NCBI GenBank assembly: GCA_963682055.1
Contig: OY821742.1
Location: 9,269,752 to 9,333,751, forward strand
Length of the DNA: 64,000 nucleotides
From: Primula veris
Taxonomy: Eukaryota; Streptophyta; Magnoliopsida; Ericales; Primulaceae
Reading direction: 5' to 3'
Positions 54,515 through 64,000 of this stretch are shown here, one piece after another (positions within the stretch are counted from its first letter, which is position 1; every line of letters starts with the position of its first letter). The notes under the pieces were generated by a model. The model was not told where the DNA came from. It was given only the letters and a program-made list of their open reading frames with translations, and made no database searches. Position numbers and translations under genes: made by a program.

Positions 54515-55206
54515 TGGCGAGGGGATGTCGGCAACCTCTTGTCCGGTCCAATACCACCTCCACAGCAGGTGATCCAGGCCTGTCAAACATGGGTGCCGCA
54601 TCACCCCGGACCTTGAGGGGCCGAGCTGCGTCTAGGCCGGCCCAGAGAAGTGTGTCGAGTACACTTCCTCAATTAATGTTGCTGCTCTCTTGGGGGACCC
54701 TTCCTGTGTTTCATCGACGTGACCCAATCACAGGCCATCCCCAATGGGCCCCGGAGAAGGACAATACTCTTGTCAGAGTCATAAATGACCTAACGCCGTT
54801 GGATCAGTGTTTTACAGTACAGTGATCCAAGGGTTAATACACCTCTGATCATACTATAAATACCCCCACTAACACATCTTAGAGGGGACACACAAAGATA
54901 GAGAGGAGAGATAAATCTAAAATCACCCGGACTGCCTAAATATGACATCTGACAGCCGACATCACAAGTTTTAACCGGCCCGATCCCTCACCTTTAACTA
55001 TATTCCTACTTTCGGTCCCCACAAATACTGACTTGATCGTTGGAGAGAGAAAACCTGGTTCCATCCCCGGGCCCCTGTTCGTTTCTTGTGCAGGCACGAA
55101 GAGCGCCTCGTCACCGAAGCAGACACAATCCACAACAGACACCTCGGAAGATCAGAGCCGACGCGAATTGATTAAGCCGAGCTTGGGAAGAAAATCAGGC
55201 TCGCCA
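54515..55206 (+). repeat. Gypsy element 2, 5' LTR (692 bp)
   Basis: Starts TGGCGAGGGG and ends GGCTCGCCA, inverted TGGCGAG/CTCGCCA termini. It ends two bases before the PBS, as in element 1. A TATA box lies inside (54855). It is far shorter than the LTR of element 1 and holds no convincing antisense gene. Confidence 0.75.
54855..54862 (+). promoter_or_regulatory. TATA box of gypsy element 2
   Basis: CATACTATAAATACCCCC, about 350 bp before the LTR end; transcription would start near 54885. Confidence 0.65.
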
Positions 55207-55208
55207 AT

Positions 55209-55226
55209 TGGCGCCGTCTGTGGGAA
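55209..55226 (+). other. Primer binding site of gypsy element 2
   Basis: TGGCGCCGTCTGTGGGAA, the usual primer binding site sequence of many plant gypsy elements, two bases after the LTR. Confidence 0.8.
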
Positions 55227-55270
55227 TATATAGAACGCGTTAGCTCTGACATCCCGTCCTCTTAGAAAAC

Positions 55271-56865
55271 ATGTCTGGCAATAACCGATTCGACACCCCG
55301 TCGTCTCGACACACCCCCGTTCTGGGGATGCCCAGGACGCTCTCTTTCGGTGAGACCCCGAGAACCGCGTCCACAAGGGATCCCGCCCCCTTAACGGCAA
55401 TACCTACGACGCCTCGATCACGGACCGAGCTGACAGAGATGATGCTCGACGTCCACGAGAAGGAGCTCGTCGCGCTTGCTGCCCAGAAGGCATTGATAGC
55501 CATGCTGATGGCACCGGAGCCCGAGCCCGTTCTCCAAGACGCAAGCCAAGTCGAACCGGTCCTTCGACCCACTAAAAGCGTGATGTCCCGGTTGGGACCC
55601 CACCGACGACCCCCCCTAGAGACTCCCAGAGAGCCAACTAGGGGTGAGGAGTCGGGGCGCTCCCACGAAGGAAATTCTCGTCGAGGCGACGAGAGAAGCT
55701 TGCACTCACGAATACGCTGGCCAGATGACAGTTATGGATCACAGCCAGAGTCGAGTCATGCACGAACTGAAAAGCCTCCTCGAAGACGGAGACGCAACCG
55801 CCGCGCTGGCAGAGATCAAGCTACCGACGAAGCAGCGTTGAAAATCGTTGCATCCACCCGTAGCACCCCGTTCTCAGACGAAATAGAGTACAGCGCACCC
55901 CCCGGAAATTTCACTGCCCCCGTTCTCCAAGTCTTCAATGCGGATTCTGATCCGGAAGCTCACCTCCGGCACTATCGTTACCAGATGAATCACTGGTCCC
56001 ACCTCGATCGGCTTATGTGCAAATGCTTCCCCGCCAGCCTGGGGAGGTTGGCAAGTAATGGTTCCAGTCTCTGCCTGCCAACTCCATCCACTGTTGGGAT
56101 GACCTCGCCTATGACTTTGCACACCGGTTTATCAACTTGAAAGAAAGGGTTGCCCAACCGGAACAATTGTACCAAGTTAGGGTCCAACCTAAAGAGACCC
56201 TCGAGAGTTATGATAATCGGTTCTGGCAGAAGCACGCGGAGTGCGCCGACTACCCCGATTCTACTGCCATAGCTGCCTTTAGGCAGAACATGATCGTAGG
56301 GAGCAGGATCCGCAACGAAATGATAGCGACCCCTCCGAGCACGGTTTCTCAACTCCGATCACTGATAAAGCAGCACATCGATATAGAGAAGGACATGAGA
56401 TCTGCTGGGGCAGGTCGTTCGGTCGCCAGCATCGAGCAGCCCCGTGAGAGGACCGTCTCGAGAAGCACCCGGAGAGATTGCCCCATAGCGGAAAGGATGG
56501 GGAGACCTCGTATGGTATAGAGCCCGCAACCGGCCCCCAAGAGGAGAAGAGAGGAGCCCCATCGCAATGGCCCTACGGTACCGGGAATTGCCTACTCTAC
56601 CACCTTTCGTCTCCCGTTGACCGACCTGCTTGGCGAAATCGAGAACGAGCCGTTCTTCTCCTGGCCCCTCCCACTCCGGAACGAACCAGCCCGCGGGCCT
56701 AATGATAAATTCTGCGACTATCACAGAGGCCGTGGCCACAATACCAACGAGTGTCATGGTCTGAAGGCGAGGCTCGAAGGATGGGTACGAGATGGCTTGA
56801 TGAATAAATACGTCAAGATTCGAAGGGACTCCGATCAAGGTCGAGAAGGGGCCGACGAGAGATAA
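55271..56865 (+). pseudogene. Gypsy element 2 gag, frameshifted
   Basis: ATG at 55271 (MSGNNRFDTPSSRHT). The N-terminal ~190 residues are Pro/Arg/Glu-rich, then the gag core (FNADSDPEAHLRHYRYQM) starts. A one-base loss near 56054 moves the frame; the rest of the core (INLKERVAQPEQLYQVRVQP, ESYDNRFWQ) is in the new frame. TAG at 56518-56520 interrupts it, and the Cys/His motif CDYHRGRGHNTNEC follows near 56715. It ends with TAA at 56863-56865, in the same frame as pol, so this last stop may be the genuine gag end. Confidence 0.8.
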
Positions 56866-56883
56866 CCGGACCTGCCCCCACCG

Positions 56884-59800
56884 GTGATGACCTGTCAGGT
56901 TATCCACTCCGGACCGAAGAAGCCCAACCCTAGTGGAGTCGAGAGGGCTGAGGCTCGTGAGGCCGCGATGAAGCAACATGTCTGCCTCGCCGAAAGACCG
57001 AACCCCCGAAAGAAATGTAAGCACGATACCAGGCCGGACCTCAACTTCACCGACTTCGACCTAGTAGGGGTAGATCTGCCCCATAATGATGCCCTTTTTA
57101 TCACTGCCCAAGTTGGTCATTGCGCGGTGGGACAAATCCTCGTCGATCAGGGGGCATCGGTGAATATACTCTTTGAAGACCTCTTCCAAAAGATGGGGCT
57201 GACGGCGAGGCAGCTAGATACAAACACCCCTCCTCTGTACGGATTCAACTCTGAGGCTGTCCAGCCCAGAGTGAACATAACCTTGCCTGTTAAAACAAGA
57301 AACAAGGTTATGAGTGTGGAGTTCACGGTGGTGGACGTCCCCTCCGTTTACAACGTCATACTAGGACGTGCGTGGCTTCACGAGATAGAAGGCGTCTCCT
57401 CCACTCTGCACCAGAAGGTCAAGTACCCAACTGTGCATGGAGTCAAGACCATATCGGGAAACCAAAAGGTCTCGAGAAGCTGTGCCATGGCCGTGTACTT
57501 CGGCAATAAACCGGCTCCGGTCCAGAGTGCTATGAATATAGAAGCTGAGGATCCCAAGCTGCTGAGGGAACTGAACAAGAAGATAGGACCGGAGGCTGAA
57601 GAAAAGGTAGAAGGAGGTTTGCTGAAGGTCCAGATTCCGGGGTACGACGAGGATCACTTTTTTATGGTGGGTGCGAGGCTGAGCGAGCCCGAGACCGCAG
57701 ATCTCGTTGAGCTCCTGCTTCAGTACCTCGACAACTTCGCGTGGTCTCCGTGTGAAATGCCGGGTATCAGTCCCGACCTCGCCTGCCATAAGTTGAACGT
57801 CAACCCGGACGCGAAGCCCGTGATGCAAAAGGGGCGCCGCGTTAGTCCGGAGCATGCCGATGCCATAAACGAGGAAGTACAAAAGCTTCTGCTAGCTGGA
57901 GCCATCAGGGAAATCTTTTACCCTAGATGGCTCGCTAACCCCGTGGTGGTCCCTAAAAAGAACGGAAAGCTGCGTGTGTGCATCGATTACACGAGCCTTA
58001 ACCGGGCCTGTCCAAAGGATCCCTTCCCTTTGCCTAAAATTGATCAGATAGTGGACTCCACCGCTGGAGCCGCCAGAATGAGCTTCCTGGACGCCTGCTC
58101 CGGCTACCACCAAATACCCATGTCGGAGGCTGACCAAGAAAAAACCGCCTTCATAACCCCAAGGGGGAATTACTGTTACAAGGTGATGCCATTCGGGCTT
58201 AAGAACGCCGGGGCGACATATCAGAGAATGGTCACCAAGATATTCGCTAAGAGCATAGGCCGGAGCATGGAGGTCTATATCGATGACATGGTTGTAAAAA
58301 GCACCCAGGAGGACGACCACCTGTCCGACCTAAGAGAGGCATTCGAAACAATCCGAAAGCATGGCCTGAAGCTCAACGCCTCTAAGTGCGCCTTTGGGGT
58401 TGGTGCCGGGAAGTTCCTAGGGTTCATGGTAACCCATCGCGGTATAGAGGCGAACCCGGCCCAAATCTCTGCCTTGAAGGACCTTAGAACCCCTGAAAAG
58501 AGGAAGGACGTACAAAAGTTAAACGTACAAAATTTAGCGTTTATAGCCCGTTTCGGGGATCGATGCAAGCCATTCTTTACGGCTCTAAAGGTTCAGAAGA
58601 AGTTCAAATGGAATGATGAATGCCGGAGCGCGTTCACGGAGCTGGCGAACTACCTCGGAAGCACGCCGCTACTGGCCAAGCCGAACACCGGCGACATCCT
58701 TGCCCTATACCTTGCCGTGTCCGAGATAGCCATTAGCGTCGTCCTCATCAAAGAGATCGGCAGGGAGCAAAGGCCAATCTATTACGTGAGCAAAACCCTC
58801 CTTGACGCCGAGGCTAGGTATATGCCCCTAGAAAAGATCGTCCTGGCACTCGTTATGGCATCGCGAAAACTGGCCCATTACTTCTCGGCACACAGTATCG
58901 TGGTGTATACGGATCAGCCCATTCGGGAAATACTCCAGAAGGGAGACCTGTCTCGACGTATGACGAAGTGGGCTTGCCACCTGAACGCGTACGACATCCG
59001 GTACGAGCCACGAACGTCCGTCAAGGGGCAGGCTCTGGCCGACTTTGTGGCAGAATTCACCGGAACGACCACGTCCCCCAGTATCGAGGAGCATGCCCAA
59101 GGAACGTGGACCTTGCATGCCGACGGAGCTGCCAATAAAAAGGGATCAGGCCTCGGGGTGGTACTCCAGTCCCCACAGGGTGATGTAATCGAGAAGTCGA
59201 TCCAGCTTGGCTTCCGAGCCACCAATAACGAGGCGGAGTACGAAGCCGTGATCGCAGGCCTAAAAATGGCCCGAAGCCTCGGAATCAAGAAGATACTGGT
59301 GCACACTGACTCCCAGTTAGTCAGTAGCCAAATCAGCGGTGAGTTTCAGACGAAGGACGAAAGAATGGCAAGCTACGTGGCCATCGCCTCCGGAATACTC
59401 CAAAGCTTCGAATATCGGGAAATCATCAACATCAACAGAAATGAGAACACCCACGCCGATGCACTAGCAACCCTAGCCTCAGCCATGAGTGATAAAAAGG
59501 AGCGAGTCATCACCGTAGAATACGTCCCTTCGCCTAGCATCGAAGCAAAGGCAAGAGTTAACGTAGTGACTGACCTCCCCTCAGAACCGAGCTGGATGGA
59601 CCCCATCATCGAGTACCACCGCACCAGAGACCTCCCCGAAGATAAGAAAGATGCTGAAAAGATAAGAAGAAAGGCACTGGGGTTCTGGTTGGCTCCCTGC
59701 GATAAACTTTATAAAAGGTCGTTCTCCGGGCCCTATCTGCTCTGCATCCATCCTGATATGGTGGTAAGGGTCATGGAAGAAATTCACGAAGGAACATGTG

Positions 59801-60836
59801 GGAGTCACACCGGGGGCAGGTCGCTGGCCAACCGAGCCTTGACCCACGAATATTGGTGGCCTCTCATGCAGAAGGACTCCCAAGTATTCGTGCTCAGGTG
59901 TGAGAAGTGTTAGAGATACGCGCCCATACCTCGAGCCCCGGCCCAAAAAATGAGCAGCGTGACCTCGCCTTGGCCCTTCGCCCAATGGGGCATGGACATT
60001 TTCGGACCATTCCCTCGGGCCCCGGGGGGGGGGGAAAGTTCCTCCTCATGGTCACCGACTACTTCTCGAAGTGGGTAGAAGCCGTGGCATTAGCAAAGAT
60101 TACGGAGGCCGAGGTGATCAGGTTCCTCTGGAGAGATGTGATCACAAGATTTGGAATCCCGTACTCAATAGTCGCAGATAATGGGGGCCAGTTCACCGGA
60201 GCTAAATTAAAAGCGATGTACGCGAAGTACCACATCAAAAGTTACTATTCCACCCCTTCATATCCCCAGAGCAACGGACAAGCTGAGGTGTCAAATAAGA
60301 CCGTTCTCGACGGAATAAAAAAGAGGCTAGACGAGTCCAAAGGACGATGGGCCGATGAACTGCAGCACGTCCTATGGGCCTACCGAACGACGAGAAGACG
60401 GGGCACCCAACAAACCCCCTATAGCCTCACCTACGGGATGGAAGCTATCATCCCATTAGAAATCGGGCTCCCCTCTCTCAGAACCGACATGGTGGAGAAC
60501 GGACTGAACGAAAAAATGATGGGGCTCGAGCTCGAATATGCTGAAGAACGACGAGAAGTTGCGGCCATCCGTAATGCCGAATACAAGAACGAACTGGGAC
60601 GTTCCTACAACAGAAGAGTGAACGCCAGACGTTTTCAAGACGAAGACCTCGTATTACGGAAAGTAAACAACAACACGAGAGTACAGTCCGACGGCAGGCT
60701 AGGCCCCAACTGGGAAGGCCCTTATCGAATCCTCGGTGCAGTAGGGAATGGGGCCTACCTGTTGGGTCGCCTGCCCAACGACGTCCCGGTGGACCGACCT
60801 TGGAACGTCAACAACCTAAGGAAGTACTACCAGTAG
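56884..60836 (+). pseudogene. Gypsy element 2 pol (PR-RT-RH-aRH-IN), lightly broken
   Basis: Open from about 56866 to TAG at 59911-59913. Residues counted from 56884: protease with ILVDQGASVNILF (~83); RT with FPLPKIDQIVDS (~378) and YIDDM (~464); RNase H1 (~595-700), whose usual first Asp site reads LYLAVSE, as is common in this lineage; archaeal-type RNase H (LHADGAANKKGSG at ~743; FRATNNEAEYEA; HTDSQLV; HADALATLAS ~860); integrase zinc region (HEGTCGSHTGG). After the TAG, integrase continues; an 11-base G run (60024-60034) shifts the frame, after which D and E regions (VADNGGQF, PQSNGQAEV) read open to 60836. No chromodomain. Confidence 0.88.
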
Positions 60837-60933
60837 AGCTCGGCCTTTGTGTCTTGATGTAAATATGCCTGTAGGCTATATGAATGAGACTGTTGATTAA
60901 TTCCAAAGTATCCTAAAGGCTTTGTCATGATAT

Positions 60934-61358
60934 ACACCCGAGCCTATACGGCACCCCGGCTTATATTTATTTGAATTTTTTCAGTTCATTTAAATCTTAC
61001 ACGTGTTTCAGAACACCCGAGCCTATACGGCACCCCGGCTTATATTTATTTGAATTTTTTCAGTTCATTTAAATCTTGCAAGTGTTTCAGAACACCCGAG
61101 CCTATACGGCACCCCGGCTTATATTTATTTGAATTTTTTCAGTTCATTTAAATCTTACACGTGTTTCAGAACACCCCCAGCTTATATTTATTTGAATTTT
61201 TTCAGTTCATTTAAATCTTGCAAGTGTTTCAGAACGCCCGAGCCTATACGGCACCCCGGCTTATATTTATTTGAATTTTTTCAGTTCATTTAAATCTTGC
61301 AAGTGTTTCAGAACACCCGAGCCTATACGGCACCCCAGATTATATTTATTTGAATTTT
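60934..61358 (+). repeat. 79-bp tandem repeat after pol, ~5.4 units
   Basis: Units begin ACACCCGAGCCTATACGGCA and contain TTATATTTATTTGAATTTTT and CATTTAAATCTTACACGTG. The period is 79 bp except for one unit shortened to 63 bp (61171-61233). Same position as the 73-bp repeat of element 1, but unrelated in sequence. Confidence 0.92.
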
Positions 61359-61647
61359 GTGAGGTGTTAATTCGAATTGTGCGTTGATGTAAAATGAGGG
61401 TCCCGACGCCGAAGCATAAGGGCCCACTCATTGGGAGCACATACATATAAAACACAGTTTGAATAAAAAACAGGAGAATAAATAAAGACAAGTCTAAAGA
61501 GCCAAAATTGTTTTTCATTTCATTCCAGGGAAAGCTATTACATGCTAAGTACAAAAAAGAAATTACATTGAAAAACAACAATCTAAATCTACCCTAGTTC
61601 TGGCTAGCTTCGTCTTTGTCCTCCCCGTCCTCTTCGTCCGAGAGAGC

Positions 61648-63993
61648 TCAAGGAGTCAAAGGAACCACGTCCGAAATGGGAGCTGAGGGGACGGGAACTA
61701 TAATATTTTCCACGTTCCATACCGGATGGTCCGGTCCCGCCCTCATAAAGGCATCCGCCTCAGACCACCCTTCGACGTAGAAGGAGTTGAAATCCTTCTG
61801 TGTCTTTTGGGCCCAGGCGGCATTCAGCTCGGCTTGACCAGTTTGGACCGCCGCCTTTATCTTGTCGGTTACGCTAGCCTCAGCCTCTTTTAGAGCCGCC
61901 TCCGCAGCCTGGGCACGCTCCTCGGCCTCCGTTCTGGCCTTCACGGCTTCGACCCTTCGAGCCTCAACCGTGGCGTTGAGGCCCTCAGCTTTCTCCGCCC
62001 TGAGTTGGGCCTCCTCAGACCTTTTCTGGGCCTCCTCCGCCCTTTTTTGGGCCTCCTCCACGAGATTGGCATTAGCCTCTGCCTTCGCGGCCCATGACCT
62101 CACCAGCTGGCCTTGGTGATAGACATACTGATTCATCATCAAATAGGCCTACAAGGGAAAGATCAAAACACTTAGCAAAAATATTTGGGAAGAATGTGAA
62201 AACATACAAAATAGACTCTACAAGGGGTTACGTACCTGAGGTATCATGGCCATGGCCGATGCCATGGAGGATGCGAGGTCACGACCTCGGTGATCAGCCT
62301 CGACGCTTTGCTGCTGGAGCGCAGCCAAAACTAGTAACCCGGCGGATGGGTGAGCCTCCATTATGCTCTTCACCCCCGTGGCCGCCTTCACCTCCTCGGG
62401 CGTCTGCACAGGCATCCTGTGAGTCCTGTGAGTCGGGGAGGCAGAGCTGGAGCTTGAGCCTTGAGTAGGGCCTTGAGCAGGGCCCGACGTCCCCCTAGGC
62501 CTCTCCACGACCACAACCCCAGATGGGTTGCTCCCTCCGACCTTGGCCCTCTTTTCCCCTTGGAGGGACTTCGTCCCCTCCACCTTTCTCTTCCCAAGAA
62601 GGGCCTTGCGGGCCAGCCGATCAAGTCTGGTCTGGGCTGCCAAATCATCCGGGCCAGTCGATTGAGGCAAAACCGCCACCTCCCTCTCTCCTGTCCCTAC
62701 CACATCCCTCTCCTCGGCCTCGGCCTCGACCTCGACCACTACCCCCTCGGGCTCCCCCATCTCAGCAACCTTATCGACCGCCCCTTCTTCTTCCTCGCCA
62801 TCCCCTACCTCAGTTACCTCAGCCACCTCAGCCTCGGCAGCTATCCCTTCCACCTCCTCCTCCTCATCAGAACGGACCACCTACGTGGTTCAGACAAACA
62901 AGAAGTTAGAAAAATTCGGAAAAATTGGCAAAATTTAACTAAGTATGGAATTGAAATTAAACAAGAACAAAAGGCAACTTACCCTGGTCCGCGAGGTGCC
63001 CAAGCCTGGCCCGGAGGGCTCCGCCTCTGAGGGGCTATCTTCCAAGTGCAGGGAGCTCCTCTCAACGGGCTCCCTAGACCTCAGGGGAAGGACCTCTGGC
63101 AGAGGCTTCCCGTGTTGATCTAAATAGGTGGGGGTACCGTCCGGCCCCACCTTGTAGGAGAGAACGGTACCATCCGGCCGGGTCTCATAGTGAACCGCGG
63201 CCGATGCAGGAGCGAAGGAGGCCACCGTCACGGCCTTCGCCTTGCTGCCTGTCTTCAGCTTCAGCTTCGATGCCCACTTGGCCACAGGCTCCACCACGGC
63301 CTCGGTTCCTTCAACAACCTTGGGAGGGAGGGTCGACTCCAGACCCTTCTCCTTCTCCCACCTTTCCCTGGAGTATCCCACAGGACAGAAAGTCCTATGG
63401 GGCCATTTGAAGTCGTTCCCCTTGCAAGTTGTGGGGGAACTGCACGTCAGCAGACGCTCCGCGTCACCTGCGCCGGCATCATCCCCATTCGGGCCCCACC
63501 AATTGAGGGCCACCTCCAACGATGCTATGTTGGGTTCGCCCAGGCCCCTAAGCTTCATGGCCACCGTGGCCTTAAAATCTTTGTTGCTGAGCACCCTTCC
63601 CGGCTTGGCGGGGAGAGTCAGATCGTCTCGACGGAGCCAGTCGCCCTCCACCATGATCACATCTTGGGTATAACCCCGATTCGAATCAGAGTTACCCGTG
63701 ATCAGCTGATTATGAGCCCGGCACCTCAAGTAGGGCTGCCTGCTCTTGGATTGGGAGCTTGGCTCGGTCTGCAGAAATGCATAGCAGGCCAAGAGCTCCT
63801 TAAGCCTCAATGGTTCCGGAAGGGCCGGGCCCAATAGAACATTTAGGGCTTCCATCCCGGCGCAGATACGGTGCGCCTGCAGCGGCCACTGGCATGGGAG
63901 AGTCTGCGTCCAGGCGCATAACTCTGCCAGCAGCTCCGGGATGGGGAGGTCAGTACCTCCGAACATAAGAGTGGAGAGGGAAAGCGTCACCAT
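61648..63993 (-). CDS. Antisense gene of gypsy element 2, three exons, ~718 aa, open
   Basis: Proposed exons (minus strand): 63993-62983, 62880-62236, 62148-61648. Donors GTAAGT and GTACGT, acceptors CCACGTAG and CCCTTGTAG, both introns phase 0 (102 and 87 bp), and no stop until TGA at 61648. The frame is also open at the window edge, so the true start may lie beyond 63993. Exon 1 holds a globular part (HRICAGMEALNVLLGPALPE, SNRGYTQDVIMVEGDW, LNWWGPNGDD) that parallels the NWWGP part of element 1's antisense gene. Exon 2 is acidic then Ser/Pro-rich; exon 3 is an Ala/Glu coiled coil (EEAQKRAEEAQKRSEEAQLR) with a WSEADAF segment. After the stop, 18 more acidic codons stay open. Function unknown. 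Confidence 0.65.
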
Positions 63994-64000
63994 GTTTTTG

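Larger units (their letters stand above)
54515..64000 (+). mobile_element. Tat-lineage Ty3/gypsy element 2, runs off the window
   Basis: 5' LTR (54515-55206), PBS, gag, pol with PR, RT, RNase H1, archaeal-type RNase H and integrase (to 60836), a 79-bp tandem repeat (60934-61358), then an antisense gene (61648-63993 and beyond). The 3' LTR is outside the window. The element is much more GC-rich than its surroundings and than element 1. Protein similarity to element 1 is clear in pol (QIVADNG/FRATNNEAEYEA-type blocks) but nucleotide similarity is low, so they are different families of the same lineage. Confidence 0.9.

Noticed and set aside
54514..54825. 103-codon plus-strand frame at the start of gypsy element 2
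   Set aside because: It lies in U3 of the LTR upstream of the TATA box, starts at the LTR edge and has no domain.
55152..57024. Long minus-strand frames over gag of element 2
   Set aside because: Shadows of GC-rich gag coding sequence; no splice sites, coiled coils or TATA boxes like those of the real antisense block.

Overview
This window is plant nuclear DNA, most likely from a eudicot. The evidence is one spliced gene with canonical GT/AG introns, very AT-rich intergenic DNA, hAT, CACTA and Stowaway-like DNA elements, Ty1/copia and Tat-lineage Ty3/gypsy retrotransposons, and a fragment of an endogenous plant pararetrovirus. I see no bacterial or organellar gene, no rRNA or tRNA gene, and no CRISPR array. 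All calls come from reading the sequence; no search was run.

Left part (1-19.4 kb): a diverged ~340-bp tandem repeat, several non-autonomous hAT elements, and the only clear host gene, an intact eight-exon ELMO-domain gene (8073-11717, 235 aa). Two near-identical ~520-bp hAT MITEs with perfect 8-bp target duplications lie on either side of it. At 14.4-15.5 kb a pararetrovirus fragment, with movement-protein and coat-protein pieces head to head, sits between 118-bp direct repeats. A short tandem array interrupted by another hAT element, a fold-back element and a small CACTA element follow.

Middle part (19397-46629): one old minus-strand Ty1/copia element with 5-bp target duplications (ATTTT), opened up by nested insertions. 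These are a copia solo LTR placed exactly inside its reverse transcriptase, a fragment of a sibling copia LTR, an A-rich/minisatellite/T-rich structure, and a ~18-kb Tat-lineage Ty3/gypsy element (27891-45818). The gypsy element has lost RT and RNase H1 by an in-frame deletion. It carries a block of antisense genes for coiled-coil proteins, three of them inside the U3 part of its own LTR.

Right part (46.6-64 kb): AT-rich DNA with small elements (a hAT copy, a 399-bp tandem duplication, a TRIM, a Stowaway-like MITE), then a second Tat-lineage gypsy element (from 54515, running off the window). Its gag-pol has stops and frameshifts, yet its antisense gene reads open through three exons joined by two phase-0 introns (about 718 aa). 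Both gypsy elements share the order LTR, PBS, gag, pol, tandem repeats, antisense genes. This conserved antisense block is the most interesting system in the window.
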